Source: Legionella qingyii
GTDB taxonomy: Bacteria > Pseudomonadota > Gammaproteobacteria > Legionellales > Legionellaceae
Assembly: GCF_003184185.1 (NCBI RefSeq)
Contig: NZ_QHJG01000052.1
Location: 1-18,932 of the forward strand
Reading direction: 5' to 3'
DNA length: 18,932 nucleotides
The notes beneath the pieces are model-generated. The model ran no database searches. It saw only the letters and a program-made list of their open reading frames with translations, and had not been told where the DNA came from. Below are positions 1 through 6,902 of the stretch, piece by piece (the first letter of the stretch is position 1; every line of letters begins with the position of its first letter). The translations under genes and the position numbers were made by a program.

Positions 1-59
1 TCCGGAATCGGTGATCAAATGACTAACGGAATTAGTGATCAAGTCCTCCGGAATACGCA
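1..59. mobile_element. Terminal sequence of an IS21-like insertion sequence (left border of window)
   Basis: The first 59 bases are an imperfect inverted copy of the last 59 bases of the window. Three copies of a CCGGAAT-type core start near positions 2, 26 and 48 (the middle one reads ACGGAAT), two of them followed by a GTGATCA word. Multiple short repeats inside the terminus and a TG...CA edge (here ...ATACGCA ending at 59) are typical of IS21-family ends. No istA or istB gene is in the window, so the family assignment is by inference from the repeat pattern. Confidence 0.6.
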
Positions 60-70
60 ATCCGCTATGA

Positions 71-223
71 TTAACTGATTTTTAATAGCCGCGTAGCTGA
101 TTTGCGATGATAACCATACGTCTCGCAAAATTCATCCAGTATCCGCCTCTTTAGCGTCCTATTGCCTCATTGAAAACACCTACGGTGATGTTTTAAATAC
201 AAATCCATGCTTAATGCCCCCAT
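71..223 (-). pseudogene. Decayed N-terminal fragment of a DDE/integrase-core transposase
   Basis: On the minus strand the frame beginning with ATG at 223 contains LDEFCETYGYHRKSATRL, which matches the pattern seen near the N-terminus of integrase-core transposases of the IS481/ISNCY type (a helix-turn-helix followed by the catalytic core). The frame is interrupted by an in-frame TGA at 167-169 and ends at a TAA at 71-73, next to the IS end at 59. No catalytic core remains, so this is a relic. It is distinct from the IS21-like element that borders it and suggests that the left edge was an insertion-rich spot before the IS21-like copy arrived. The exact IS family is uncertain. Confidence 0.55.
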
Positions 224-286
224 TTTCACCCCTTAAATTCGGCAATAGGTAATTTGAGGTAATTCAGAGTGTGTAAAAAAAACATT

Positions 287-319
287 CTTGATATTATTTT
301 AATCTTATGGGTTTAAAAT
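287..319 (+). promoter_or_regulatory. Candidate PmrA box and -10 of the kinase-fold gene
   Basis: Two half sites, CTTGATATT (287-295) and TTTAATCTT (298-306), lie in tandem with an 11-bp period and a 2-base spacer. They resemble the direct-repeat element described for the Legionella PmrA response regulator (cTTAATatT repeated). Seven bases later comes TAAAAT (314-319), a good -10, 30 bases before the ATG. No good separate -35 is needed if an activator binds here. The same arrangement with the same 7-base gap occurs at 6836-6868. Confidence 0.5.
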
Positions 320-349
320 TGCACATGAGTTATTTTTAATAGTGTAAAC

Positions 350-2293
350 ATGTTAACACCCATAAATAATCCTAATAATCACCCTACATTACATTTTCTA
401 AATGAGAAAATTGCATACTATAATCGTTTGCAAGGCCCTGGAATAGGTGAGTCATTACAAAAACTATTGCTTTTAGAAATTCAAGATTTAGTAGTTAAAC
501 TAAAGCAAAAAGTGGATTATGAACCAGATGAAAATGAAGATTTAATGCCCATTAAATCTTGGAATGAGATTTCTTCTGAGCTTGGGCGATTTGGCTTAAC
601 AGCGCAACGAGGTCTTGCGCTTGAAAAACAACTTCTCGATTTAACTAGTAATATTTCAAGCAAAAAATTAACAGCACGTGAATGGCGAAATAATACTTCT
701 CCAAGCTTCTTTGGAGAGTATTTTCAAGCAAAAAGACGCCATCCAAGTTTAAATGCGGTCGATAACAGCCTGAAACGATTAGAAGAATCATCCAATATTT
801 ACTCTACTGATTGTTTTTATTTATTAATGGACGTTGGCTCTGCTCTATTAGATGCCATCAACTCCTCTGAGTTGAATAAAAAAGAGTTAGACAACTCCCG
901 AATATTGTTAGTCCAGATAAACCGCAAAATGAGTAAATTTATCAAAAAAAATCCTCATATTGGAGGCCGTTACGCTGAGCATGCCAATACTGCACAAGAA
1001 ATATCCACTGAGGTATTGACAATTCCAAATGAAAACGCAAAAGAACTCCTAACGTTATTTAAAGGTGCTTATTACTCTGCAATTCAAAAAGAATTGGCAG
1101 CCCTTTTGCCGGCTTTGTCATTCTATGAGTTAGCTTTGCTTGGTAGTGCAAATAACACTACTTGGAAATTAGAACGCCACGATAAAGATGAAACAATCTG
1201 TATCAGGATTGAGCGGCCATGGGGCAATAAACCTTTAGTACAAAAAATAAGGAAAACACCTCTAAATGAGTTTTTAATTGAAGATTATACTAATTTTCAA
1301 ATATATCCTTATGATATAGCAATCTCTGCCTATGCCGACTTAGGCAATTTTCGTACTTTAAGAGAAAAGGAAGGCCTGAATGATCCTAAAAGCATAATTG
1401 ACTCTTGCTTTCATGATATAGGACAGCTTGTGAAATTTTCTAGCACTTGCCTTGACTATGGTGTTATTTATTCTGACATTAAGCTTACAAATTTTTTAAT
1501 GAGTAAGGATAGAAAGTTAGTTATTTCTGATCATAAAAGTTTTATCGCTTTAGGAAAATCAAAGCAAATTGCAACGGATAAGTTGCTCACATCTCCCTGT
1601 TACGACCCTCCAGATTTAGTTGCTGCCAAGGCTGGTGACTTGATTGACGCTGATAAATTAATGAGTTACCAACTGGGATTAGCATTATATGAGTATCTCG
1701 TGTTACCAGTAAATGCTAAATCGGAGGGAGAAATATTCTGGACAAAGCAAGAATTAGATTTCAATAACCCCATTTTCTCCTATACACAGGGAACAATGTT
1801 AAAAGATTTGATAGAGCAAGCAACCGAGCCCAATCCCCAAAAAAGGATTGGAATAAAAGAATTTGGCCTTAAATGGAATGCTATCTTTCACCAGGAACCA
1901 GTAGCAAAACAAATACAATCGCTGAACTATTCATACTCCACCTTTGCAAAGGGTAGAGAGCATGAATACAAGGTTAAGGCTGAATCTTTTTCTAATTTAG
2001 GGAAAGAATATCAAGGGATGAAAGGAGATGCCTTAAAAACAGCCATACTTTTAAACTATAAAATTGCCTTAGATAAGATTGAAACCTTAGATGAACTGGG
2101 TAGTTTTAAAGAAAAAATTGCTTCTAGCGACGAATATCAAGTATTAAGAACGGCTCAAAGAGAATTTATGCGTCAATGGGCTGGGTTTGATGATCTGTTC
2201 GAGATTAAAACAAGCTCCTTAGCTGCCTTGGAGGAGCTGATTGAAGCCGCCAAAATTAGAATTGAAAATAAACAGGTACGTAATGTAATCTAA
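350..2293 (+). CDS. Protein kinase-fold protein, candidate Dot/Icm effector
   Basis: This 647-residue protein has a helical N-terminal region (about 1-235), a divergent eukaryotic-type kinase domain (about 255-515) and a charged helical C-terminus. Visible kinase features are a glycine-poor nucleotide loop (263-275), the catalytic loop YSDIKLTNF with D376, K378 and N381, a metal-binding motif SDHKS with D394 in place of DFG, an APE-like segment CYDPPD (417-422) and the C-lobe arginine in NPQKRI (R499). The usual VAIK lysine may be replaced by R286 in CIRIER, so activity is uncertain. Legionella species carry several such kinases (the LegK group) as secreted effectors; this is not clearly one of the numbered ones. 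There is no signal peptide. The ATG at 350 has no clear Shine-Dalgarno sequence, but no earlier in-frame start is available. Secretion is inferred from family and promoter context only. Confidence 0.75.
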   Translation: MLTPINNPNNHPTLHFLNEKIAYYNRLQGPGIGESLQKLLLLEIQDLVVKLKQKVDYEPDENEDLMPIKSWNEISSELGRFGLTAQRGLALEKQLLDLTSNISSKKLTAREWRNNTSPSFFGEYFQAKRRHPSLNAVDNSLKRLEESSNIYSTDCFYLLMDVGSALLDAINSSELNKKELDNSRILLVQINRKMSKFIKKNPHIGGRYAEHANTAQEISTEVLTIPNENAKELLTLFKGAYYSAIQKELAALLPALSFYELALLGSANNTTWKLERHDKDETICIRIERPWGNKPLVQKIRKTPLNEFLIEDYTNFQIYPYDIAISAYADLGNFRTLREKEGLNDPKSIIDSCFHDIGQLVKFSSTCLDYGVIYSDIKLTNFLMSKDRKLVISDHKSFIALGKSKQIATDKLLTSPCYDPPDLVAAKAGDLIDADKLMSYQLGLALYEYLVLPVNAKSEGEIFWTKQELDFNNPIFSYTQGTMLKDLIEQATEPNPQKRIGIKEFGLKWNAIFHQEPVAKQIQSLNYSYSTFAKGREHEYKVKAESFSNLGKEYQGMKGDALKTAILLNYKIALDKIETLDELGSFKEKIASSDEYQVLRTAQREFMRQWAGFDDLFEIKTSSLAALEELIEAAKIRIENKQVRNVI

Positions 2294-2383
2294 AATGGAA
2301 TGGGAATAATATAGGGGGGCAGATTGGTGCCGCTCAATAAGTATGCCGAAATGATAATAGAAAGAAGTGAGCACTTAACAAAA

Positions 2384-2421
2384 CAGAGTAATTATACTTT
2401 TTTAATTGATTTATAACTCTG
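2384..2421. terminator. Possible hairpin between convergent genes
   Basis: CAGAGT (from 2384) pairs with ACTCTG (to 2421), extended by AT-rich arms with a small bulge around an A/T-rich loop. It lies between the ends of the plus-strand kinase gene and the minus-strand oxygenase gene and could terminate either one. No clean T-tract follows on either strand, so the call is weak. Confidence 0.25.
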
Positions 2422-2481
2422 AACGAACAAAAACCGCGGCTTCTTTCATTAAGTGTTGATGATGCAGCGACGAAGCGCTCT

Positions 2482-3444
2482 TCAATGTTTGATAAATTTT
2501 CGAAACAATCTAATTTTATGGGTAGCAATAGCTCCTATACTTATTAAAGGTAACAAAAAGATATAGGATATATTCTCAACAGCCTTTAGTCCGAATTTTT
2601 TCCATCCATCCGACATTGCATAAATCAAACTAAATTTTTTAAATAAGCTCCATTCACTTATTTTAAGTGTTGCCGTATGCCGTTCATAACCTAGAAAGAA
2701 ATATCCTGTAAAATATCCATAAAATTGCCAAAATTTACTAGTGTAAAAGACGTAGGTTGCTGAAGTGGAGCCTTCTAAATATCGAGTATAGTGCCAACAG
2801 TTTCTAGGCATAAATATCATATCACCTGGATTAAGAATTACGTTATAGCCTGTGGCTTTTTTTAGACGAGGAAATTTTTTATGTAATTGATCTAGGGGTT
2901 GGCCAAAATCTATTAAACTGTTGCCTATATAAGGAACTTTATAGATAGAGTCATTTTCGTCTTCAGTAAATAATAAAACTTGTTTTTTTCCACTCATGCA
3001 CAAATGTAAATTACAACAGTGCTCTCTATCGAAGTGAATTTCAGTAGCTGAGCCACGCCCACCAAAAAAATAAGCCACTTTTAACATTGGATTGTAAAAT
3101 CGTGGATTAAAAGGTATGGTTTGCCATAGTGGTACGTATTTTTCGATTATAGAAGAATTTTCTCTTGTAAAGAATAAACCAAAAATTCGGAATGGTTTAT
3201 TGTTTTTTATCTCTTCAAAAGTTTCTTTTAAATCACCGCTTTTCTCTCCTACATAACGATAATTATCGAAAACAGAATAATTGGCAACGCCATGATATTT
3301 TTCTATAAAATAATCTAAAGTAAATGTATTTGGGAATCCCTTAATATGAATTAAAAGTGGTTCCGTTGCTTTAAAAAGGATATCTTGTAACTCTTTTTCC
3401 TCACCATAATTGTATGTAAGAGTTTTAATTTTCTTTAGATACAT
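2482..3444 (-). CDS. JmjC/cupin_8-type Fe(II)/2-oxoglutarate oxygenase-like protein
   Basis: The 320-residue product carries a cupin/JmjC core. IHFDREHCCNLHLCMSGKKQ (136-155) supplies H137 and D139 of an HxD metal pair, with the typical following strand that ends in a basic residue and leads into VLLF. NPGDMIFMPRNCWHYT (205-220) supplies the distal His, H218. This is the arrangement of cupin_8 proteins related to FIH-type asparaginyl hydroxylases and tRNA or protein hydroxylases. The substrate cannot be read from sequence. Near the C-terminus, residues about 292-307 form a hydrophobic stretch followed by a basic tail, so the protein may associate with a membrane. The start ATG is preceded by AAAGGTG, which lies inside the end of the upstream methyltransferase gene. 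The two genes are one base apart (TAA, G, ATG), so translational coupling is very likely and the pair probably modifies the same target. Confidence 0.75.
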   Translation of the reverse strand: MYLKKIKTLTYNYGEEKELQDILFKATEPLLIHIKGFPNTFTLDYFIEKYHGVANYSVFDNYRYVGEKSGDLKETFEEIKNNKPFRIFGLFFTRENSSIIEKYVPLWQTIPFNPRFYNPMLKVAYFFGGRGSATEIHFDREHCCNLHLCMSGKKQVLLFTEDENDSIYKVPYIGNSLIDFGQPLDQLHKKFPRLKKATGYNVILNPGDMIFMPRNCWHYTRYLEGSTSATYVFYTSKFWQFYGYFTGYFFLGYERHTATLKISEWSLFKKFSLIYAMSDGWKKFGLKAVENISYIFLLPLISIGAIATHKIRLFRKFIKH

Positions 3445-3445
3445 C

Positions 3446-4417
3446 TTACACCTTTTGAATTAAGTAATAAAAAAATAATTTTTTGCCGCCCCAATACTGA
3501 TTATTGCGGGCAGCTTTTGCAATCGGGCGTAATTCTTCTGTTTTTACCCAAATTTTCCACCACGGCAAAAAACTAATTCCCATTGCTTGAGCTAAAGATG
3601 CTAATTCTTTATTAAGTACCTCAGGATCGGAACCAAACAGAGAAATTGCCATTTGGTAAAATTTTTTTTCAGCAACGATAATACGTCGGTATATTGAAGC
3701 TTGGACTAGTCTAGTAATATTTTTTTTCTGAATAATCTGTAAGTCCTTTCTAGATGCAACAAACCTCTCTAATCTTTGCGCTTGTTGTTTTGCATCCGTA
3801 TGAATATCGGCATAACAAAAATAACCCCCTGGAGCTAAGACCCGGCCTACCTCTGAAAAAAAGTACTCTAATCGGGGATAAAGATGTGAGCTTTCAACAT
3901 TAGTGATAATATCAAAACTAGCATCACCTAGGGGCAAGGCTTCTGCATCTGCTTGTAAATAACTGACTAGGCCTTTACTGTAAAAATTATTTTCTGCATT
4001 CCTAACTAGTTTATGAACTAAATCAATACCTAACGCATATTCTGTTCTTAACAAAGCAGAGTTCATTTTTAAACCAATACCATTACCACACCCAATTTCT
4101 AATAATCGTTTATTAAAATATTTTAGTTTAATTAACGGTCGGATGAGATAATAGAGAAGTAACTGTGAATATATATCTTGGTAAGGGCATAAAGCAGAAA
4201 AATTGAATTGTAGTTTTTCATATTCTCGAGCTATTTTTTTATTCCACAAGCCCCAATTTAAAAAAGATCTATCGTAAATAGAATGTGCCCAGCTATTGTA
4301 ACTTTCTAATACTTTTTTTTTGATTACTTGTGCCTCATACGAGTCAGTACAATTAGCATTTACAGCTGCACCTAATTGTTGTGCAGCTTGGCTATAGGTT
4401 TTTAATTCTTCTGACAT
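3446..4417 (-). CDS. Class I SAM-dependent methyltransferase
   Basis: The 323-residue protein has a standard Rossmann methyltransferase core. Motif I is LLEIGCGNG (105-113), the acidic residue after strand 2 is D132 in GID, motif II/III lies in QADAEALPLGDASFD (156-170) and the post-core motif is GRVLAPGGYF (191-200). The segment FLNWGLW (52-58) resembles a motif in methyltransferases annotated as phthiotriol or phenolphthiotriol dimycocerosate methyltransferases, which act on lipid-like or polyketide substrates; this is only a family hint. An in-frame TTG at 4477 would extend the N-terminus by 20 residues, but the ATG at 4417 has AAAGGA seven bases upstream and is preferred. It is the first gene of the coupled pair with the cupin_8 gene. 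Confidence 0.82.
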   Translation of the reverse strand: MSEELKTYSQAAQQLGAAVNANCTDSYEAQVIKKKVLESYNSWAHSIYDRSFLNWGLWNKKIAREYEKLQFNFSALCPYQDIYSQLLLYYLIRPLIKLKYFNKRLLEIGCGNGIGLKMNSALLRTEYALGIDLVHKLVRNAENNFYSKGLVSYLQADAEALPLGDASFDIITNVESSHLYPRLEYFFSEVGRVLAPGGYFCYADIHTDAKQQAQRLERFVASRKDLQIIQKKNITRLVQASIYRRIIVAEKKFYQMAISLFGSDPEVLNKELASLAQAMGISFLPWWKIWVKTEELRPIAKAARNNQYWGGKKLFFYYLIQKV

Positions 4418-4927
4418 TGCGCTGTCCTTTAAAATTGGGCTCTTGTCATTCTGCCTGCTTAAGGGGCTGTCGATCAACAGTTAATGGGACCACCTAAATC
4501 GGCTAAAAGTAACTAGCAAACACCTCCATCCTTTCTTAAATTATAATCTATTATTTTTTCTTTTTTGTTTCTCTTTCTCCTCTAAAACTAGGTTCCTCTA
4601 AAGTGGCCCATAAACATTATGTCATTTTTAATACTTGAACAGCCCTTTGTGGTCCTTGAATTATGATTATTATTTTTGCACTGTTTTAGAGCATTTATCC
4701 TGATCGTCAATAGGTTCAGCAACTTTTAATTGATAATTTAAAGGCCTGACCCAATTCATCCTTTTTGGGTAGAGCCTATTTATCTGGATTGATTTGTGAT
4801 GAAGTAAAAGATTGAGCGGCTATAGAATGGCTGCTAACTTCGTTACGGTTGGATTTCTTTGACTGATTCATTTGTGCTCAAATAAATCAGGTTATTAAGC
4901 TTGAGCAAGTCATATTTCTGAGCAATT
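4418..4927. other. 510-base gap without an identified gene
   Basis: This gap must hold the promoter of the methyltransferase pair. TATAAT on the minus strand (complement of 4540-4545) is a possible -10, but no convincing -35 is placed correctly. Two minus-strand reading frames of about 30 codons (4776-4871, starting MNQSKKSNRN, and 4670-4759, starting MNWVRPLNYQ) lie one after the other. Neither has a well-spaced ribosome site or a recognised product. They may be remains of a decayed gene; I cannot identify it. Confidence 0.35.
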
Positions 4928-5362
4928 TCAAACTACTTCAATTTCAACAGGAGCAATGCCTTTTATACCGAGTTTTTTAGCGGCAGCAAAGGATAAATCA
5001 ATTAGCCTGTTCGATAAAAAAGGACCTCGATCATTAATCCGAACCACAACCGACCGGCCATTATTCAGGTTTTTGACCCGTACTCGTGTAGCAAGTGGGA
5101 GTGTTGGATGAGCTGCTGTCATTGCATACATGTTGTAGCGCGCGCCGGTCGACGTTTTTTGATTCCGAGCGTGTGAGCCATACCAGGAAGCGAATCCTTT
5201 GGCTTTGTAATTTTTGGCAGATTTCATTACATGATATGTTTTCCCTTTGATCACATAGTGATCCGGACCATTAGATTGCTGATGCGTACAAGCAACCAGT
5301 AGCATTGGGAGTACGCCTATAATGAGTCGGTTAATGGTCAAAAAAATCGAATAATAATTCAT
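4928..5362 (-). CDS. Short RlpA-family lipoprotein (double-psi beta-barrel, no SPOR domain)
   Basis: The 144-residue protein begins with a lipoprotein signal peptide ending LLVAC (lipid-bearing C25), followed by a short linker and a double-psi beta-barrel domain (about 55-144). Hallmarks are ASWYG (58-62), TAAHPTLPLATRVRVKNL (82-99), GRSVVVRINDRGPF (102-115) and IDLSFAAAKKLG (121-132). RlpA proteins are outer-membrane lytic transglycosylases that cut peptide-free glycan strands during septation. Full-length RlpA has a C-terminal SPOR domain for septal targeting, which is absent here. At the position of the conserved Glu in the usual TASGE motif this protein has A74 (TSTGAR), while the expected H85 and D111 are kept at the usual spacing. 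It may therefore have reduced or altered activity. The upstream ribosome site is weak. Confidence 0.85.
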   Translation of the reverse strand: MNYYSIFLTINRLIIGVLPMLLVACTHQQSNGPDHYVIKGKTYHVMKSAKNYKAKGFASWYGSHARNQKTSTGARYNMYAMTAAHPTLPLATRVRVKNLNNGRSVVVRINDRGPFLSNRLIDLSFAAAKKLGIKGIAPVEIEVV

Positions 5363-5777
5363 AAAGCTATCTTCTACTTCCGCAACAAATATTTTACATA
5401 TAAAGTGTTATCGAGATGACCTTTATAACAAACTTAATTTTAAATATACATAATTAATAGATCACGACAAACAAAAATTTTTCTCACAAAAATCGTCAAT
5501 GGGCAATCATTTTTTTATCATGGCCTTTATTGATTATATATTTTTTATATGAGTATATACCAACAAATTTTGCTGTATAACCTCATATCCTAAATCAAGA
5601 ATGTCTCTATACCCACTTATAATTCTGATAATTTTGGCAGGGAGATGGATTTAAATAATAAGATAATACCATCTTATAGCTGCTTATGCTGCCTCCATTT
5701 AATCGATATTAAGGCAATGTTAATTGCACAACCTAGAGGGGTAGGCCTTGACCCCATTAATCTTGTTTAGGAAAAAT
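5363..5777. other. Intergenic region, no gene identified
   Basis: The stretch is very AT-rich near the RlpA-like gene, which needs a minus-strand promoter here; none stands out. Around 5676-5762 a minus-strand frame reads GCAINIALISIKWRQHKQ before a stop, which has the look of the tail of a real protein, possibly a transposase. It has no start and I could not assign it. No RNA gene was recognised. Confidence 0.3.
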
Positions 5778-5810
5778 ATAGATTGAGAACTGATGTAATT
5801 CTAGTTTTAA
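5778..5810 (+). repeat. 33-bp dispersed repeat, copy 1
   Basis: Bases 5778-5810 match 8747-8779 at 32 of 33 positions (ATG versus AAG at one base). Both copies continue with a shared AAACGGG a few bases further on, then a GCAA/TTGC hairpin (5873-5897 here), then AAATGAAA(A)CACTT. Orientation is given relative to copy 2, which points towards the LRR gene. Confidence 0.7.
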
Positions 5811-5872
5811 TCAAAAACGGGATAATACACATTTAATACTAATAATTCGGTATGATAAATGAGCCCGCGTTG

Positions 5873-5897
5873 AAAGCAAGCAGAGTATGCTTGCTTT
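5873..5897 (-). terminator. Perfect 10-bp stem-loop after the 142-aa gene
   Basis: AAAGCAAGCA and TGCTTGCTTT form a perfect 10-bp stem around the 5-base loop GAGTA, and flanking GCCC/GGGC could extend it. It begins 30 bases past the stop of the minus-strand hypothetical gene. No strong T-run follows on the minus strand, so it may act as a terminator or an mRNA end stabiliser, or be part of the dispersed repeat that starts at 5778. Confidence 0.4.
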
Positions 5898-5927
5898 GGG
5901 CAAATGAAAACACTTACATTTTTCTTC

Positions 5928-6356
5928 TTAAATAAGAATACAGTTGGAGGCGTATTCGCTTTCCCATTCCATAGAAGTAATCTTTGAGTCAAAAAAGTCT
6001 ACTCTTATTATTTTTGATATGACCTCTTTTGGGCAATCAAAATATTCAAGAGGAATGATATTATCCTCTGTTTCAATAAGCTCTTTATTTTTAATGTACA
6101 GAGAAATATTATTATTAACCTCAACCGTAAAAACTGGAGTAACGGTGCTCTTATCTAAAGTATTTTTTGGAAAGCGATACTTTTTGCGAAATCTACTGGC
6201 GTAAAATTGAGCAGCTTCCAGGTCATCGAAAATTTTTATGCTGTCTTGTAAAAATAGGTTTTTTTGGAGCTCTTCTTTGGTTAACTTTCTGGCTTTTACT
6301 CCAAATAACCAGCTCCCTTTTAGATCACGAACAGGCCGTCCGATTGCGTAAGGCAT
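5928..6356 (-). CDS. Hypothetical protein, 142 aa
   Basis: I do not recognise this protein. It has no signal peptide, membrane segment or obvious catalytic motif. It is soluble-looking and mixed alpha/beta, with a basic stretch around residues 22-67 (KARKLTKEELQK, then ASRFRKKYRFPKN) and an acidic second half ending in ...CILI. It has all the signs of an expressed single gene: an AG-rich ribosome site (AGAGAAAAG) before ATG at 6356, a near-consensus promoter at 6382-6411 and a stem-loop after the stop. The plus-strand open frames across this interval have no such support. Confidence 0.7.
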   Translation of the reverse strand: MPYAIGRPVRDLKGSWLFGVKARKLTKEELQKNLFLQDSIKIFDDLEAAQFYASRFRKKYRFPKNTLDKSTVTPVFTVEVNNNISLYIKNKELIETEDNIIPLEYFDCPKEVISKIIRVDFFDSKITSMEWESEYASNCILI

Positions 6357-6381
6357 TTCTTTTCTCTTGAAAAAGTATTGA

Positions 6382-6411
6382 AAACTACACTAATTTTGCG
6401 GATTTTGTCAA
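6382..6411 (-). promoter_or_regulatory. Sigma-70 promoter of the 142-aa gene
   Basis: Read on the minus strand, TTGACA (6411-6406) is followed after 18 bases by TAGTTT (6387-6382), about 25 bases before the ATG at 6356. The -35 is a perfect match and the short leader leaves room for the AG-rich ribosome site. Confidence 0.6.
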
Positions 6412-6468
6412 TGACATAAAGCGCCAAAATATACGTAATTTCGCCATTGGGAAATCAAAAAAATGATT

Positions 6469-6762
6469 TCATTTGTTTCTTTGTGTTGGATTTTTTAGAA
6501 GACAGTCTCTTTGGGCAAATAAAATCCCATTTGTTAGCTTTGCAAACAATTTAATTTTAATTTTATAATTAGGTTCTGTTGACAATTTATAGCGTGATTC
6601 AAGTCTCGCCTTATCACCATTTATAGCCATTGCAATTTCACTTAAATTAACACCTCGCACCACAAATAATGCTAACAACATTTGCGCAAAACAGCCTATT
6701 CGTGACTTCTGCCAATTTAATCGCTGGTTTAAAATCCTGCTCAACTCATTGATATATTTCAT
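6469..6762 (-). pseudogene. IS4-family transposase, N-terminal fragment
   Basis: The 97-residue frame starts MKYINELSRILNQRLNWQKS and continues with CFAQMLLALFVVRGVNLSEI, a close match in pattern to the N-terminal region of IS4-family transposases (L-x-W-x-K-x-R, ALxxVRxVNLxEIA). The family's next landmark, SRYKRLQRFF, is broken off as ESRYKLSTEP (about residues 55-64). The rest does not resemble the DDE catalytic core, which in intact elements runs for several hundred residues. It is therefore a truncated remnant, probably non-functional. No matching terminal inverted repeats were found. Confidence 0.6.
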
Positions 6763-6835
6763 ATAAATTTCTGCTCTTTCATATTTGTATTCTTTTTTTG
6801 TCCAGCATGAGCGTTGTTTTCTCTATATGGCTAAA

Positions 6836-6868
6836 TTTAATAATGCGTTAATAATATGCAGATATAAT
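6836..6868 (+). promoter_or_regulatory. Candidate PmrA box and -10 of the 498-aa effector-like gene
   Basis: TTTAATAAT (6836-6844) and GTTAATAAT (6847-6855) are tandem half sites with an 11-bp period and 2-base spacer, followed after 7 bases by a perfect TATAAT (6863-6868). This matches the known form of Legionella PmrA-controlled promoters, and the gap from box to -10 is identical to that at 287-319. The start codon is 34 bases downstream of the -10. Confidence 0.6.
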
Positions 6869-6902
6869 TATCAATGGATTAATTTATTAGTGCTGAGACA
6901 AA

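Noticed and set aside
2334..2528. Minus-strand 64-codon frame overlapping the 3' end of the cupin_8 gene
   Set aside because: No ribosome site, overlaps a well-supported gene in another frame, and the product has no recognisable features.
4670..4871. Two small minus-strand frames between the methyltransferase and RlpA-like genes
   Set aside because: About 30 codons each, no proper ribosome spacing, no known family; could be decay products but not supportable as genes.
5944..6370. Two plus-strand frames (86 and 67 codons) opposite the 142-aa gene
   Set aside because: They are antisense to a gene with its own promoter, ribosome site and hairpin, and their products look like random translation.
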